From Volvox africanus (lineage: Eukaryota; Chlorophyta; Chlorophyceae; Chlamydomonadales; Volvocaceae): a stretch of DNA of 64,000 nucleotides. The stretch spans positions 844,001 through 908,000 of the forward strand of contig BSDZ01000010.1 of NCBI GenBank assembly GCA_030268105.1, in the 5' to 3' direction. Numbering within the stretch: the first letter of the stretch is position 1; the number at the start of each line of letters is the position of its first letter. This document shows positions 37,667 to 49,779 of this stretch, in pieces. A program made the position numbers and the translations under genes. Under the pieces are notes generated by a model. That model made no database searches, was not told the origin of the DNA, and saw nothing but the letters and a program-made list of their open reading frames with translations.

Positions 37667-40600
37667 ATGGCTGATGCGATGGCTTTCTGGACGGTCCTCC
37701 TTCCACCCAACGGCAAATTAGTAGAACAAGAGGTGGAGAGCACGCCTAATGTGCTGACGAGTATCCATCTGACGGGCCTCTCTCTTGGACAGAACGCGAA
37801 GGAAGGCCCCCATGTAATCACGCTAGAATACAATGGCACGAAACCCGTGTTGTGCACCTTGGAGGCGCCGCATACGCGCCAGTGGCGGCTCGATACAGCT
37901 ATCGACCAGGTATGCCATCAGTTGCCGACTCCGGGACCTCTACAAAAACATTTTCTCGCAGTAATAACTGTTTCCCACCTAGAGAACATGATATCTCAGC
38001 TTTACAATTCACCACATGCTGATTCCGGCTTATGTGTGCTTCAGGCTCGCGCTTCCGGCCCGCACGCGCAACCATTCCATCTCGCAGCTTCGCCATTCTC
38101 ACTTGCCTTTCACTACTCTGCGTGTCACAGACTTTCCGAATGCAAAACTGGGGTGAGTCAGAGGTGCATGCATACGGCTATCAAGTCACGACGGCCGTGA
38201 ACATGGACGAGGACGAGAGTGACGAGGATGACGAGCTCGAAGGCGAGCATGAGGAGGCAGATTTGGACGAGGAGGGATTCCGTAAGGCCCTCAGGAAGAT
38301 GAAGCAGCTGAAGGCAGGCCGGGTTAAGGTATGGAACATCGGGGCAGCTATTCTTGTCACTTTTGTGATGCCTTCTCCCTCCACTAGGCGAACCCATCTT
38401 TTGAACAGTGTTTTTGAGCTTCGAAGTATTTTTTACGCCACCTTCCCTTCCGTCCCTTCTGGTTACTGATTTCAAGCCTCCTTTCATTAACTCTTTCAAG
38501 AGCCCTCCCCTCGGGTGTATTGACCAAAGCTTTGCCTTGGTACTTTTTCCCTCGTATCTTCTGTTTCGGTGGATGTTAGGGCTTGTATGTCTGAGCTAAC
38601 CTCAACCCCTTCCCGGAGGCAAATCCTCCCCCTCGATCCTGTACTCCGCAAGGGTAATAGCGTTCTCAGTATTTTGGGATTCAGACCTCACCTCCTTATC
38701 CCACCTGGAGTTGCTCCGCAAGCCCTTCTCACTAAGGCGCTGAAACCCGTTCATCCCTTTCAACTACACACGTACATGTACACATGATGTCGGGCTTCAG
38801 GCGGCCGGACGTCGGAAGGGCGATGCCATGGATGCAGAGACGGATGAAGGTGAGGGGGCTCGGCGTGGGTGTAAGGCGATGTGATGTGAGGTGTGTGTAA
38901 ATGTGTCCATAGGTAGTTTTAAGATCAATATATCGCCATCATTTCGGCCAGCAGGAGGTTGGGTGGAGGCGCAGGTGGAGTGTATGTATTAAAGGATGCC
39001 GAGGCTACTAATTCTGTTTTAGGACAAGGAGGTTGGGACAGTGTTTGGTGGCTGTGAGCAGAGGCCTGGGGTGTGATGGGAAGTCTAGGGAAGGGGGTTA
39101 CCAAGGTTTATTGTTCGGTGAATGTTCTCTTGTTCCAATTTTCTGAACTGTATCGGAGTGCCAGGATTGCTCACGCCAGGGGTTTGATGATAACTCAACC
39201 GGCCTCCGGTGGCTTCTGGTCTTCTGCAGACGAGGAGGATGAAGAAGAGGAGGAGGATGAAGAGGAGGATGAGAGTGAAGATGACGGGGAGGACGGCATT
39301 CCCGCACTGGGGGACCTCGGCTCCGACGACATCATTGGGGTGGCAGGTGTGGATGGGGCGCACGCGTGTGTGTGTGTGTGTGTAAGTCTTTATGTTTGTC
39401 TGTACGTCTGTGTGTGCTCTTGCGGTCCTGCGGAATGCGTGTAAGCAGTGCCTAGTGAACGGTTTTGTGTGTGTGTGTGACTTCTGTCCAGTTACTGCAT
39501 CTGCGCTTTCTTTCCTAGGAAATCTTCCAAATCTCGTTTTTTAACATAAAGAATACTAACGATTTTTGAAATCTACATATTCCATTTCCGTTTCCATAAC
39601 TCGGTTAACTATCATTTCGCACACCTAAACGAGCAATGTTGCTTCATAACCCCCCATGTCATTGGCCAGCGTGCACAAACACACACACGGACACGAGCAC
39701 GCAGTTAATGTTATATCCCAATCATTCTAGGACGCTTACAGCCTGCAGCAGTGCGATTCTTGTCAAGGGGCTGGATACGTCCCTTGAATCTGAGTCGTCT
39801 CTTTCTGTCGCTCCGAAGACCAAATTCGTCGTACTCCTTGCCAGCCATTGCCTGGGCGAATTAAACCTGATTAGGTCTGACTGCCAGCCATGAGTTGGCA
39901 GGGGTTGTGTTGTTGTCGGTGTTCCAGGGTGGTTTGTGATGTTGTATCTCAATTTCAATAATGTTCTGTCTTCGGAGAGACTTATTCCTAACCCCTCCTC
40001 TTGTGCACTATGCTGATGTAATTACATCTGATGAAGACGAGGACGAGGACGAGGACGAGGACGATGAAGACGAGGAAGAAGATGAAGAGAGGCCCCCGGT
40101 GAAGGTGAGCATCAGGATTATTATGAAGTCCCTTTCATAGTGAACAAAGAAAATTAGCTGACTGTTTACTCGACTACAAGTTACTGGTGATTTGTATTGG
40201 ATACCTGCTCCTGAGAAGCCCCGAGGGTTGCAACTGAGGAATTGGTTCTGAGGATTGCTGATTGCGCTATTTCTGATGCAGCCCTCCTCATTTGCCATGA
40301 GGAGGTGCTGCCACGGGGCGAGGGATGACCGTGCTATAATCAATTCGCAAAACCAGGGCCACGTCGAGCACCGCACGAAGCTCTCGAGCTTCCAAAAGCA
40401 TGTTGCTTGGAGAGACACCTGCCATCGCTCTGACATGTGTTGGGACATGGGAACGCATGGATGTTTTCACTCTTTAATGATACGCGTACGGATGAGAGTA
40501 CGGTAAAAACTGGGACTGGCATCGCACCGCAGCGTACCTGCTGTAAGTTGCCTTCTGCACCAGTGCATGGGCCGCAACACCGTGTCCTTTACATTACCGA

Positions 40601-41962
40601 TTTTGTCATTTCATTTTCATATAACATCTTGGTCGTCTGCAAATAGCGTACCTGCCCAAACTCCCCTTGGGTTGGCTCCTAATAGTGGTTGAGGGGATCA
40701 TCAATTTAAATGCAATCCGCCACTAGGTGGGTGGAAAGCGGCCGGCGCAGACGCCCCAGCCGGAGAAGCCACGCAAGCAAGTCAAGCAGGAGCCGCCCAA
40801 GTCCGCTCCGCCGAAGCAGCTGCAGCTGCGGCAGAAGCCCGGGTCAAAGACGATTCCCGCTCAGGAGAACGGGGTGAAGCAGGAGGTAAAGGTCGACAAG
40901 GCTGCCGCTCCACAGTCCGGTAAGCCGGAGGCTCCCAAGCCTGGCAAGTCGGCGCCGAAGGCCACCAATGCTAAGGCTGAGGCGAACGGCAAGCCGGCAG
41001 AGAAGGGCAATGCTGAGGAACAAGGTAAGCCTGCGCCGCCCAATGCGAAGGGCAAGGCAGGAGGCAAGGCGGTGGAGAAGGCAGGAGGCAAGGCGGCAGC
41101 TGTGGACAAGACAAAAGCGGAGCAATCAAAGGGGAAGGATAAGGAGGACAAGAAAGCGTCGTCGCCAAAGACTGGAAAGAAAACGGGTGAGGAAGAAACG
41201 TAACCATAAAATGTGGGGTATCGTGTGTGTTTGTGTGTGTGTACGGAGCCGCCCAATGTGTGAGGGGTCTGAGTCTGCTTGTATGAACTAAGGTGCCATG
41301 CGCTCTGGTTGTACTGCCCCCCGGGTGGCGGGCTTCCACATCCGTCCTTTGCCAGCGGCCCCTCCATTTCCCCCTCCCCACAGCAGCAGGTCCCGCTAGT
41401 TCCCCTTCCCCCGCCCCCCCTTCCCCTTTCCACACACATGCATTCCACACCGTTTCTCTGTTCTCACACTTATGGATCAGCCTTCATGATCTTCCAAACC
41501 CTTCCATCACTTGCAGCTGGTAATAGTCGCATTCCCCCCATACTTGCCCTCGGATTACTTGACCACCGGGTTTCTGTTGTATTCCTGCTCCTGTTTTCTT
41601 AATTTTCACTTTCCACGTCTTAATATTGAACCCACGCGACTCCCAAAACTTGAAACTTTGCCCCTGCTCTGCTTGTCTTCTCCGCCTGCATCACCACCAC
41701 CACCACCGTCACCCCTCATCGTCGTCATCATCATCATCGTAACTACCCGCCTACAGAGGTCCTGACTCCCTCCAACGAGAAGGAGTACAAGTCCGCAATT
41801 GAGACGCTCATCGCAAGCCGGGGTGGGTCTGTGATGATGAGCCAAATTGGATCGAGCGTGAAGAAGCCCGACAGCGTGACGAGCAAGCTGGTAAACTTCC
41901 TCAAGATGAACGCTGACACCTTCTCGGTAGATGGCGTTAATGTGACTCTAGCAAAGAAGTGA
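37667..41962 (+). CDS. HD2/nucleoplasmin-like nuclear protein with C-terminal winged-helix-like module
   Basis: Seven exons (37667-37909, 38131-38328, 38801-38849, 39230-39346, 40037-40104, 40727-41186, 41757-41962) agree in phase and give 446 residues. The N terminus, MADAMAFWTVLLPPNGKL, and strands such as SIHLTGLSLGQ and VHAYGYQV match the nucleoplasmin-like core shared by plant HD2-type histone deacetylases and nuclear FKBPs; these form pentameric histone- or ribosome-assembly chaperones. Three Asp/Glu tracts follow (exons 2, 4, 5), then about 150 residues of Lys/Pro/Ala-rich basic sequence, the usual HD2 arrangement. Instead of the zinc finger of some plant HD2s, the last exon encodes a compact domain (EKEYKSAIETLIASRGGSV ... 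VNFLKMNADTFSVDGVNVTL) that looks like a winged helix. The start is the first ATG before AFW. Exon 5 uses a weak acceptor, so that border is less sure. Confidence 0.8.
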
Positions 41963-42030
41963 AATGGGCAAAGTGGCGTGGATGGAATCTGGGTGCTTTG
42001 GATCCAAGCGAAATTGAACTAGATGGAGGA

Positions 42031-42280
42031 GCGTACAGCGATCAAGGGTAGGGTGAGGAAGTGGAGTGAACACTTACTCATATTCTCTTCCCCGTCTTTG
42101 CGAACAGTGCTTTTCCTAAGTATTCACTGCCTCTCCCTCCTCCTGTTCCTACCCGGGAGGGAGTTAGGTAATGGAAGAATATAAACGACGAGAGATAAAG
42201 CACTGTTCGCAAAGACGGGGAAGAGGATATGAGCAAGTGCTCACTCCACTTCCTCACCCTACCCTTGATCCTCTGTACGC
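42031..42280. repeat. Long inverted repeat (hairpin), about 83-bp arms
   Basis: The left arm 42031-42113 and right arm 42198-42280 are near-perfect reverse complements, separated by about 84 bp. They pair from GCGTACAG/CTGTACGC at the base to CAGTGCTTT/AAAGCACTG near the loop. The element begins 68 bp after the stop of the HD2-like gene, probably inside its 3' UTR. It could be a MITE or a small-RNA precursor; no transposase is present. Confidence 0.9.
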
Positions 42281-42304
42281 TGACGGGTTCACTTGAACCC
42301 GTCA
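42281..42304. repeat. Perfect 11-bp stem-loop
   Basis: TGACGGGTTCA, a 2-bp loop and TGAACCCGTCA directly abut the long inverted repeat. It is not followed by a T-run, and its role is unknown. Confidence 0.8.
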
Positions 42305-45300
42305 ATGGGTTTTCCTAGGTATCAGGTGCTTCGTGCAGCAGGAGGTAGTGGAAGTTACCTTTTCAGGCAGAGAGACGAGAAAAATACAAGGGAAGTAGAA
42401 AGAGATGCTGAATGTAGGCGGGAGGCACAACAGGCCCACGATTCGTGTCCAACCATAATGCTGTTACGTATGACGCTGGCTTGGTGACGTACTGCAATTC
42501 AGTGGGCGATCATTTCGGGTTTTATTATATGGATGCCAACCTTTCGCTATGTTTGCTTTGTCTACTTTGTTAGAAGTAAGCGCTGTGCTATACCAGCCAT
42601 GTTACTAAGCCTCTCTTCCTCCTTCACTTCCTTGACACTCCCACCCCCCTAGCACGCTCCTGGCCCTCCAAGCTCACTTGATGGGCCAAAAGAATACATA
42701 ATCATTTGAACGTAACAAATGGGGGGAGCGAACATTCTAATTCCACCAGATTGACGAACAGCATTCCAATCCAGATCCCAAGACAGGTTCAAAACCTGCC
42801 GTGAGCATGACCGTCGCTGCCGTTACAGCCACCTAAGGAACAGGCGCATAACAGCCGACGCAACTGTTCTGCCCCACCGCTGCACTCCCGTTGCTGCTGG
42901 TGCTGCTACCATCCAGCAGCCTGCTCAGGCACCTGAGCCTTCCACCCGACACCCACCAGGCAGTTGCAGATATAAGAGTACGGGGGAGTACTTCAGCACC
43001 TCTTTTTTGATGTATATTACACGCACTCTCATCCGGAGGAGAACAGACGAGAACTGTCAAGGCCCCTAATCACTGATCGGATTGCTGTAATCCGGACCCC
43101 AAGGAAACCATATACTCCTTGTTACAAGGCGTAATCTACTGAGGTGCATCCCAGCTCTAGCCCAACAACTACCATACATAGGACACACTAATACATATAA
43201 ACGTATAAGAACAGATCGTTGGGCACGTGAGTGGTGCCCCGTACCTAGCACCCTGGCCACACTCCTTGCCGCTTTATCAGCGGTGCTAGGAGTCCGGGTC
43301 ACTATCGCAGCAGCCCCTCCGCAAGTCCTCCAGCAGTCCCGGCAGTGACCACACAGGGCCTGCAGGGTGGCGGGCTCGGGACTGCACCGGCAAGGCGGAC
43401 CCGTGGGTCGGACCGGGCCTACCATTGAGGCTAACTTCGGGATCGCTGCTGCTGCCATTGTCTAGCAGAAGCAAATGGAACGAGATAGTGATTATGTGTA
43501 AATAGACATGATGGCTATCCGTTGAGTATCATTATCTTGAACTCAAGGGATGCCCAATTGGTAGTGCATCGAGCTGAGCACAGCTGCAGTCCAGGGACGG
43601 CCACCTACAGCCAGTAAAGCCAACCTTCGTTAGTGAGCGTTGGCCAAAGCCCAACAGTGTGTTTACTCCCTGCTCAAAATAGGTATTTTTGAAGGTTGAA
43701 GGCGGTGTCGAGAGCACATCTCTGTCTTGACAGCCCTTGATTGGTTTGTTTGTCTGCTTCGCTTTTCGCCCGCCCCATCCCTCTCATCTCTGGATCAGCA
43801 CAGCAGCGTTGTACCAACCCTGCATAAGCGATTATCACACTGACAGCACGTTACGGTTGTATGTGGCACGGGGGGAAGCACCTGCTGGAGCTTCCGGCGT
43901 CTCCGAAATGTCACCAATGCCACGGCCTCGCCCTGGCGGACCGCCACTGGTTGCCGCCGTCCCCACAATACCGGCGACCCCTGCCATCACAGCCAGTGTC
44001 GTTGCCAGGTTGCCGAGTCCCTTCCAGCTGCAGTTCCAGCTGCAGATACCACATTATGGGATAACCCAGGATATACACTACTTTATGATGGACGACTGGA
44101 CTGATGAAGTCCTGTAAAATACACAGAAGATAGAAATACTTGATCGTCTGTGGATAAGGGTTGATGCTTAAAATATCGATGAGAGCCGTGTTATAATGAT
44201 ACATGCATGCTATGAGGCATGATGTGACATGGAAAGTCAGGGCCAGAGTAGGTAATGGCAAGTGTGGTGCTGACAGATAGACCTGGGACGAACCACAAAA
44301 TCAAGTAATACCCAGAATGGAAAGAAACCAACAACACAGCTCTACAGGTAGAATACAGAGATTGTGCATATCAGTTGGTGGGAACAATTGTAGTGATCAT
44401 GGCAACAAACTGCCAACAAATCCTCAGACAGATCAGCATCTATGTAAGCGAAGACGGTTCAAGTTTGGACAGCGGCACTGACCCCTGGGTGGGTGAGTCC
44501 GGTGGACGGCGCAATGCCTGGATTGCCGGCCCGGTTGGCAGCACCACAATGGCCCCCGTTGTTTCGGAGTCGGACTACGGCCCGAGGAAGTGGGCGGAGA
44601 GGCGGGAGCAAGGCCCAATGAGGCGACCCGTGGGTCCCCCACTACTGGCGAGCCGCCAGGAGGGCCTGGCTCGATATATGGAGGGGACCCCCGGCGGGCT
44701 TGAGATTCAGTACCACGTGTCCAGGTTTGTCTGGGCGTGATGAATATTAACGGTGTGGCTGGACGATGCCGCATATGGAAACACACGGGGGCCTTCGCTT
44801 GGGAGGGGTGTATTTTGTGTGTGCAGCGCCCTTCGTGACGCCACCGCTGATCGCTTCCGACGGCCGTGGCTGTTGCACTCTCACATGCGCACCTGGCGGG
44901 CAGCAGCACGGGCGCAAGCCACCGCGCGGCTGGTAGCAGGCGCTGGAAGGGGAGGGGGGCCATTGTCGCAGCTGAACAATTGCAGTCTTTGCTTTTGTTC
45001 GTCTTCCGTTTCTTGTAATTTGATGTGAGGTGACAGGCCTTGAAAATTCATAAGCCCTATTAAGAGCCAGAAAGCTTCCGTTACAGGGCTGAGTTTCGCG
45101 CAAACTCAGTTGTGCACGACGGGTCTGGCCATAACAAAGAGTCTGCTGAAATCCGCTTTCCAGGTTTTGATCGACCACAAAACGACATCGAAATGCTATG
45201 TTTATCATTGTGGAAAGGAATTATGAAATTTATGTTAAAATAATGAGACTTGGTTTCCTCCCACAAAATTTCCTGAAGGATCTGCAAACTCAACCTTCCT

Positions 45301-46236
45301 AAATAAATTTAAAACTAAAAGGAATAAATATAATTAGTTTAGTTCACAATTACCTGAAAATCGATGAAAACGACCGGGATATCGGCCGGTAGTATGGCGG
45401 CATTGAAAGCAGGGTTCAGCAAAAAACACGGCATTCCCGATACAACAAGTGAAGGAACGACAAATAGTAACGCAAGCAGTGCTCACGTCGGTATATAGTT
45501 ACCCGGCGTAACCCAAGTTATGGATGCCCAAGTTACGGGCAGCAGACGTAGATTTCATAACTATCGGTCAATATTTTCAGCCAACAAAAAAACATGACAT
45601 CCACAAGTTCTGATAACTGACTCGTATTTAAAGCCAAAATCCTCTATCTTTATTTCATTTTGGTTTAAGTGCATTTCTAATCTCCCTTCATAATTTATTT
45701 ATTTTACAAAATGTAAGATAAAGTCTCAACTATTTCACAATAGCATCATTTTGTCGGTCATGTCCATTAAGCATTTTTTCATTTTTTCTTAATTTTGGTA
45801 ATCAAGGCAACGTTTTGGTTAAATAACTGAGCTTTGAAGATATAATCTGTTTAACTCTTCTACTTTTTTATGCCTACCGCCATAGCAGTTCTATTTGTGG
45901 CCCATGCAATCAACTACGTGAACAAGCAACAGTATGCTTGGAATGTGGTTGGCCCAGGCCGCCGCTCTTGTTGGAGAGACGTTACCTTGGTCTCCCCTAG
46001 TCCTCAGCGAGCCGATGTAGGCGAATCCCACCTCAATTTGACCTCCAGAAGTTATCAACACTTGCCATCCATCTGATGCTGATAGGTCAGGCCTCTAGTG
46101 CGCCTGAGTTATGTCTGTAGTCTGTAGATGTGAACTTGACCACTTTGATCCTACCGAGTTCATTCGTCATGGCACTGTGCGTGATGTCTTGCAGCACTCT
46201 CGAGGAGTCCGACAGGCCTGAGCTTCCCGGCTCCTT
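42305..46236. other. Gene-poor region with AT-rich island
   Basis: No gene is convincing here. A 121-codon open frame at 44375-44740 (+) and overlapping frames on the other strand have no recognisable motif. About 45270-45870 is markedly AT-rich, with runs such as AATAAATTTAAAACTAAAAG, in contrast to the GC-rich surroundings. Confidence 0.4.
45270..45870. other. AT-rich island
   Basis: This stretch is dominated by A/T runs, with no open frame of note until about 45870. It could be a matrix-attachment-like spacer, an organelle DNA insertion or the remains of a mobile element. I cannot identify its source by eye. Confidence 0.45.
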
Positions 46237-46470
46237 TTAGACTAAACAAGGATGGCACGACGAGACGGGCTCCTCAAGAAAGGTCCTCCGCCCACCCTGC
46301 CGTACAGCTCCTGAAGCTGTGGGTCGTAGTGGCCCCAGCAACAGCAGGCACCGCAGTTCAGCCCCCAAACTCATCTTAGTTATATATCGTCCATCACCTT
46401 TCACGGACAGTGGCTTGACTACGGCGGGGAACCCCAGTTCATCTTCAAAAACCGACTTTCTTCTTGCCAT
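46237..46470 (-). CDS. Hypothetical short protein
   Basis: A 77-residue frame begins at an ATG, MARRKSVFEDELGFPAVVKP, and has a protein-like charge pattern over its first 35 residues, then becomes Leu/Arg-rich and less convincing. It may be the first exon of a longer gene or a fragment of a repeated element. I do not recognise it. Confidence 0.25.
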   Translation of the reverse strand: MARRKSVFEDELGFPAVVKPLSVKGDGRYITKMSLGAELRCLLLLGPLRPTASGAVRQGGRRTFLEEPVSSCHPCLV

Positions 46471-46574
46471 TGCCTGCGCTTTTCTTCTGCCGCACTGTAA
46501 ATCGCGGCCACAAGTTGCGAGCTGAAGGTGGCAATAGCATCTAGCATCAGTGCAGCAGGCAACAGGTAATGATT

Positions 46575-46760
46575 TTAATCCATGTTGCATTCCAGTTTCT
46601 TCGCCCGTTCCCAGAAGAACAGCGCGATCTTGTAGTCGTCACAAAACTTCGTCGCGGCTCCAAGGACGAGGTTATAATCTGGAGTCCCGGTGCCAAGGTC
46701 ATCTAACGCCTCCTTAAACTCCTCCTTAAGCTCTCGCAGTCGGCAATCGGCAGTCGGCAA
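46575..46760 (-). CDS. Hypothetical helical coding segment
   Basis: The frame reads LRELKEEFKEALDDLG and ATKFCDDYKIALFFWERAKK before TAA, with GC-ending codons and an amphipathic helical pattern. Just upstream on the same strand, at about 46787-46850, another frame reads NLYAKAFSFMYNAFHETVLD then stops. The two may be exons of one gene or remnants of a repeated coding element. No known domain is visible. Confidence 0.35.
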   Translation of the reverse strand: MPTADCRLRELKEEFKEALDDLGTGTPDYNLVLGAATKFCDDYKIALFFWERAKKLECNMD

Positions 46761-47056
46761 CCAGCGGCCGCTTGTTCGGCGGTAGCTAGTCCAGCACGGT
46801 CTCGTGGAAAGCGTTGTACATGAAGGAGAAAGCCTTCGCGTAGAGATTCTTGACGTGTTTTCAAGGCTTCAGAGGCAGCAATCGCTGATTATGTAAAAAA
46901 AGCTACACGATCATGGCCTAAAGCTAACACAACGAGAAGCTAACTTGCTTTCCCCCCTCGTTTAATGCATCCTCCTGCCGAACATATGGTTATGAAAAAT
47001 GAACACGCAAGCCCTCACACATGGAGAAAAAAACATCCCAATTAGAAACACTGCAG

Positions 47057-47083
47057 TTAGGGTTTAAGGGCTTTTAGGGTTTA
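47057..47083 (+). repeat. Interstitial telomere-like repeats
   Basis: TTAGGGTTTAAGGGCTTTTAGGG contains one TTTTAGGG (Chlamydomonas-type telomere unit) and degenerate TTTAGGG units. It lies within the proposed intron of the coiled-coil hypothetical gene, about 600 bp from the rearranged pseudogene. Confidence 0.5.
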
Positions 47084-47140
47084 CATGACTCAAAGATGAT
47101 GATGAACAGCAAGCTGTCAGAAGATACCTTGCCTGCCCAC

Positions 47141-47425
47141 CTCCTTACATGCCAGTTCATCACGAAGTTGCTTGTTTTTGGCTTTCACTTCGCGGAGCTG
47201 GCGGGTGAGTTCCTCCTCCGTATACCAGGCATTTAGTCCTTCTTGGCGCTGGAAGACAACGTAATGATCCCGGCCGGAGGTGGATGCGGCAGACTCCTGC
47301 ATCTCCGTAAACCTGGAGCGTTTAAAAACTTCCACCGCAGCGGGTGACTCTGCTAGCGCTTTGGCTTGTGCCATGGTTAATTCTTGCTGGCTGTTGCAAA
47401 CATATTCATAGACGGTGAGAGCCAT
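47141..47425 (-). CDS. Hypothetical coiled-coil protein, first exon
   Basis: ATG at 47425 opens a 95-codon frame (MALTVYEYVCNSQQELTMAQ, ending with a coiled coil TEEELTRQLREVKAKNKQLR). It ends at a consensus splice donor (GAG/GTGGGC). The downstream acceptor is unsure; it could lead to the coding segment at about 46.8 kb. No family is recognised. Codon use and heptad pattern favour a real exon. Confidence 0.45.
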
Positions 47426-47689
47426 TGTCAGCGTATGACTTTAAGTCGGCCTGGAATTGCCTTTGCGCCCCGCTGGAGAGACAGAGGTTGATGACAATGA
47501 CAGAGGTTGGCGCCTTTTGGACAGCAAATTACAACGGGACACCCTTAAGCGCACCTCCCTGTCTGAGAGAAAAACAAGTTAGGCGCTGGGCCAATGTTCC
47601 TTTTGACGATCTGGGCGCAACTCACATGAGTCGACGTAGTTAGGAAGGAAATGCACGAAGGCATCGCCACAACCAAATCCCCTTCTGAA

Positions 47690-49240
<1,551 letters not shown>

Positions 49241-49779
49241 GCAGCACATGTTTTGAAAATAGCTCGTGTTACAATCTCCACGCTGAGGGTAATATGCATA
49301 CAGATTGCATCGAGGTACTTGAGGAGGAAAGAAGTGTTAGTCGGCCCCATCTAGCTGACAAGTAGACCGGACCTGAAGACAACGATACACGTTTATGTAT
49401 ATGTGGGGCGCAGACGATGCTGGCTAGCGGTTTACGTGTGTTATTACGTTAATGCGAGCCGTGCCGTTGGGTGCTCTGTGTCTTCCCTCGCCCGTGCCGT
49501 CCACCTCACCCAGATCACAAGAGGCCGTCTGGGCTCCAGAACCAGGTTCATTATGACATCACAACAGATCCATGAATGACAGATTTCTCTGACGGAATCA
49601 AACCAATGTGAACAGCTTAGAAGGAGGTCACTCATAAGTGACGTGTGTGTTTAGCGCTGTCGCCTTTATCCACCCCACGGAATGCTTTTGGCATTGGCCA
49701 TATGTTGCTATGTAACCTGGTCGAGTTGTATGGCTGGGACCGATCACATTTATATGGCGGTTTTCCACAAAGCTGGCAG
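49241..49779. other. Spacer between TGS1 pseudogene and POP1
   Basis: No gene is seen. TTACA at about 49268, which is TGTAA on the minus strand, is a possible but distant poly(A) signal for POP1. Confidence 0.35.

Noticed and set aside
42780..42810. CAGGTTCAAAACCTG as part of a tRNA gene
   Set aside because: It is only a small palindrome; no anticodon arm or acceptor stem can be drawn around it.
44375..44740. A 121-codon open frame as a gene
   Set aside because: No motif, overlapping frames on the other strand and no splice partners; left as uncertain.
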